Source: Dryococelus australis (lineage: Eukaryota; Arthropoda; Insecta; Phasmatodea; Phasmatidae). Taken from it: DNA of 64,000 bases. Where the stretch lies: contig CM056995.1 in the NCBI GenBank assembly GCA_029891345.1, positions 84,135,895 to 84,199,894 of the forward strand. The letters are read 5' to 3'. Positions 58,620 to 64,000 of the stretch are shown piece after piece. Below the pieces are notes generated by a model, which saw only the letters and a program-made list of their open reading frames with translations, was not told where the DNA came from and made no database searches. The translations under genes were made by a program, and so were the position numbers. The first letter of the stretch is position 1; each line of letters begins with the position of its first letter.

Positions 58620-59020
58620 GATGAGACTATGTCACGTAAACATGAATGTCCTGCAACTCAAGTACATTAGCATCAACACAGCAACCAAGTACAACACTTT
58701 TTATCTGCTCCATGGTGTACACGCAGCATTTCCAGAACTAGTAATTGCTACACAATACTCAGGTTAATCTCTTACATGCAAAACTACATCAGAAAAAGAA
58801 GTTCGACAAAACACATAAACTGTGCAGTCTACGAATCAATGATTACGTATGGGTACGCAATCTTGGCAGACAAAAAGCACTCGCGCATCGTTACCATGGC
58901 CCCTTCAGGGTAGCCGATGTCTTAGGTGACTCGACTGCACGCATACAGATAAACAAGACGAGTCCCACTAAGTATGACACAGTGTGTACCTGCCATACAA
59001 AGCCTGCCTTTGTACACTAA
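58620..59020 (+). pseudogene. Element C integrase C-terminal part with GPF motif
   Basis: The frame up to 58765 ends with NTATKYNTFYLLHGVHA, like the core-to-tail segment of Ty3/Gypsy integrases. After a stop and frame change, 58745-59020 gives KFDKTHK, RINDYVWVRNLG, and HRYHGPFRVADVLGD, with Gly52-Pro53-Phe54 forming the GPY/F module. The core catalytic domain is missing upstream. It differs in sequence from the element A integrase, so C is another lineage. Confidence 0.7.
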
Positions 59021-59259
59021 TTCAGTGTACTTATGACGCTATCATAGTATAAGTCGGTACTTGATCAGTGTTTAAAATACTGTATGTCTTATAATGTGTT
59101 AAAGTATATGTCAATGTCTTAATGACGGAAAAAAAGTGATGTAAGCCACTGTGGGAGCCGTTCGAAACGCTACCCATGCAGCCTGTTCATGCCGTATCGG
59201 GGGCGCACTGACAACGCTCTGTACTCAGCACACGTGTTACACAGCAGGAACCAGGCAAC

Positions 59260-60239
59260 ATGAGGTGCCTGTTCAGACTTCCTAGCTGTCACAAACAAGG
59301 CATGGAAAGGGCGATCCATGGCTGCCAACCCCATACAGAGTGCTGTAGCACTACAGCAGCTGCGACATGCTGCTACCACTGCCAGACGCTGTTGGCAGCA
59401 ATGCGCGAGTGCGAGGCATGCTCTGCACATGCGATCCACCGTCGTCATGGTGACACCAATCGCTGGACGAGCTCAAGAGAAAGAGTGGGAAGCCCACTTC
59501 GCTCGCAGTGCGGCCAAGGTCATGGCTATACTGCGTTTTGTTCTGCCAGCTGTTCTGCCCGTACCAGCCACATACAGGATGCACACTGGGGTCTATTGGA
59601 CCCCTTCCGACGTCTACTTTGTATATGAAGACAGCATTCCAATCATGTACACTATACCACTAAAATTTCCCACAACCCCTCAATTTTCTGACCAGTATTT
59701 ACATGTAGCTTGCCCTGACAACACGTCCAACTCTTGTCAGAATGGGAAACTAATCTACAAATATTTACAAGCAGTGGAACGTAGCGTACTGTGAGAATTC
59801 CTTGACGACGTAAGTACTCAGTTTCGTCCAAGACGAAGCATTTAATTTCACGGTGATGTGGGTACGTGGTGTTGCAACATTTAAAAAATAAGCACTTACA
59901 TTCGTTACTTGACAATGATGCTCAGATGGACAGCCAAATTAATGCACTAGCAGATAGATAACATACAAACCACAAACAACAATCTTAATGTGACTTATAA
60001 TCAACCAAATACAACACAAGGTGGAAGATAAGATTAATTCTCTGGCACACACCATTAATGGCATTTCCCAATCGAAAAACCAAAATTCAGCCATCAGCAA
60101 AATTGACAACATTGACGCTCAGTATAACTTGCTATCCACAAATCTGTTGCAGTTGATTAACAACATTATAATTGAAAACTTTGTACAATCCTATATTCAT
60201 TCTTGCCAACTTAAACTATCACTTAAGGCTCCCGCTTAG
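59260..60239 (+). pseudogene. Element C envelope-like remnant (errantivirus type), decayed
   Basis: Downstream of the integrase tail, where errantivirus-like Gypsy elements carry env, the frames 59318-59794 (158 codons) and 60021-60239 (72 codons) are the only sizeable ORFs. The first ends in a Tyr-rich region with two Cys about ten residues apart. The second is rich in Asn, Ile and Leu with heptad-like spacing, as in coiled-coil parts of fusion proteins. Between them lie stops, frameshifts and a basic patch. No full protein can be made. The assignment rests on position, composition and recall of the family. Confidence 0.4.
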
Positions 60240-60241
60240 TT

Positions 60242-60251
60242 AAGAGGAGGA
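60242..60251 (+). promoter_or_regulatory. Possible element C polypurine tract
   Basis: AAGAGGAGGA follows the env-like frame's stop codon directly. A 3' LTR should follow, but I find no matching sequence on the left side of element C to prove it. Confidence 0.4.
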
Positions 60252-62402
<2,151 letters not shown>

Positions 62403-64000
62403 TGACACGTGCTGCTCCTACGCTCCTACTACTAATCAACTACGATTACGACTCATCGCTCTTTACGTGAAGTATACCCTTACTTCAACCTATGTAAGAG
62501 TTGTCTACATCAACCACCCAAAAGAAAGTTGTGCAAGCAACACTTTGCACATAATTTCTTGGTTTCTTAAATCTCCCAGGCGGCACAGCACGTGGCCACA
62601 AGGTTACCCAACCAGCGGGCACACTCCCTCACCCCGTCCCCTGTGCTGAGGACTTGCAAGCTGCCCGCCATGTGCAAGGCCAAGCACTACCGAAGATGAA
62701 CAAAGTAGTACTGCTGACTACTGCGCTGACCAGAGATTTTTAACTGCCATGCCACGGCAGAAGGACGTAACGTGCCTTCCCCGCACCCCATTGCAGCAGT
62801 CTAGACTTGAGCACTACATAAGTCCGTGCGCAGCGGGGCTCCAGCAGTTCATTCTTCATCCTCTCTCATGACATCCCATAGCACTGACCAGTGTTGGAAC
62901 CTCCGGAGATCTTAGAAGCTTCAAGTACGCCTCCAACAGCTACTCCTGTCTCAACGACCAATCAACCAAACACGCTAATACTTATTAAATTCCCTTTGTC
63001 TCTTCTAGACACCCATTTACTTAGTACAATTTAACAGTAATTCACTTTGTATTCGTATAGAACTACATTCTTTTCGTTGTAACCAAGAACCAGGATGCCT
63101 ACACCTGAATATCGCAGTTACCTTCAGCACTCCACTGTTCGGAAGGAGGTAGCACGGATTACATGTTTATTGAGTTCTCAATAAACATAAATTGTTCTCT
63201 ATCCTTAAGCTTTTTCTTCTTTAGAGTACTTTTCTGTTTCACCGGCTAGAAACAAGATACGACATGCACTGCCGACAGGAACCAGGAGATTGTAAGTTAA
63301 CCGAATTAGTCTGATTACGGACTCCCTCCAGGAGTCCAGGAGTCTAAAAACACACACTTTAGATGGCTACCTATTTCTTTCCAGTATCCCGAGCACTAAT
63401 TCAGTGCTGGACGGGAGAAACAGGGCAGCCCCAACCACTAGTAACACCATCCAAGGAGGGGCTACAAGCCCGGGTTATTTCCTAATTTTGAGGACTAAGT
63501 TAGTGCTGAAGTTACCATAGCCTAAGACTTGCTGCTCAACCTTGCCTGAACGCACAACCAGTAGAGGCTTGATGGTCCACACGGCTCCTGTATCTGATCA
63601 GCCCGCAAAGCATGGGGGACCAGTGGAGACTCTTACAGAGCTCGACCAGCAAGCAGCTATTGGGTGAACACTGTAGACACTGTTCTTGTCAAGGTGCACC
63701 ACGTAAATTGTTAAGCCGCATTACTCTATGCCTTATAAGGTAAGGCATGGCCTCAAGCTTAGGGAGCAATAAAAAGCTTACATTGCTGCCAAACAGTGGT
63801 CTGCACTACCACCTCCTACAAAGGAAAGGCAGGCGGAACAGGACCGCAGCCACACTGACGTCAAGCAGTCGCGACTGCTCCGGTCATAATTGTATACTTT
63901 TCACTGCCCTTCTGTACCAGCCAGGAGTACCACTTGGTGTTGAGGGGGTTAGTTTATCAGACCGAGGCTAGGTACGACTGATCCAATCCACACTTCTGGA
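62403..64000 (+). repeat. A/B-family LTR, plus orientation, cut by window end
   Basis: It starts TGACACGTGCTGCTCC and continues with GATTACGACTCATCGCTCTT(T)ACGTGAAGTATACCCTTACTTCAACCTA, the complement of the element B LTR start (40860-40928). Later CTACATAAGTCCGTG (TATA-like, about 62815), TTTATTGAGTTCTCAATAAACA (about 63166) and CACTAGTAACACCATCC (about 63437) follow in the expected order. About 1.6 kb is present; roughly the last 100 bases expected lie beyond 64000. Confidence 0.85.

Larger units (their letters stand above)
38806..60251 (+). mobile_element. Element C: Ty3/Gypsy-like retroelement split by element B
   Basis: Plus-strand retroelement sequence lies on both sides of element B: gag-like at 38806-39229 and 57338 onward, integrase tail with a GPF motif at 58745-59020, envelope-like remnant at 59260-60239, then a purine tract. 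The gag frame reads plausibly across the insertion point when the 18.1 kb of element B is removed. Most of pol is missing, presumably deleted. I could not define its LTRs, so the outer limits are uncertain; the stated limits are first gag codon to purine tract. Confidence 0.6.

Overview
This is a eukaryotic, intron-rich window from an animal, most likely an arthropod. The only host gene I recognise is the C-terminal part of ATP13A1 (P5A-type P-type ATPase of the endoplasmic reticulum). It lies on the minus strand as six exons at 35818-35688, 28143-28005, 11506-11310, 10858-10716, 6291-6162 and 5879-5736. Together they give about 884 coding bases, with consistent splice phases and near-canonical sites. 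One intron has a GC donor. The terminal coding exon and all exons upstream of 35818 were not found and probably lie outside the window. The lineage is inferred from the mix of piggyBac, hAT, Tc1 and Ty3/Gypsy elements, the protein identity and the huge introns; a polyneopteran insect is a guess only.

Almost everything else is transposon sequence in the introns. At 1-5735 there are hAT-like elements with 8-base target duplications, one of them inside an older one. The 4.4 kb intron after exon D holds a short hAT element and LTR-like fragments. The 16.5 kb intron between exons C and B holds a hAT element, several LTR-like fragments, a (CT)n(TA)n microsatellite and a nearly complete piggyBac element with TTAA duplications and a broken transposase. 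The 7.5 kb intron between exons B and A holds a 4.5 kb pogo/Tigger-like bounded region and a decayed Tc1-type transposase.

The right half (about 38.8-60.25 kb) is a three-level nest of LTR retrotransposons. Element C (plus strand, Ty3/Gypsy-like, with gag, integrase tail and an envelope-like remnant) was split by element B (minus strand, 39230-57337). Element B is a short-internal, non-autonomous LTR element with primer-binding site, polypurine tract and both LTRs but no gag-pol. Element B was in turn split by element A (plus strand, 42284-54133), a full-length Ty3/Gypsy element with LTRs of about 2 kb and a 4-base AGTC target duplication. A and B belong to one family: they share LTR ends with unusually long inverted termini (TGACGC-type start, GCGTCA-type end), a Lys-tRNA-like primer site, the sequence around the polypurine tract, a 3' repeat-bearing ORF and a duplicated hairpin in the 3' untranslated region.

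Element A is the most interesting object. It carries two tandem PHD-like zinc fingers ahead of gag, an unexplained 3' ORF made of about 34-codon repeats, and damage at catalytic acids of the protease, reverse transcriptase and integrase. No RNA genes, CRISPR arrays or prokaryotic features were seen.
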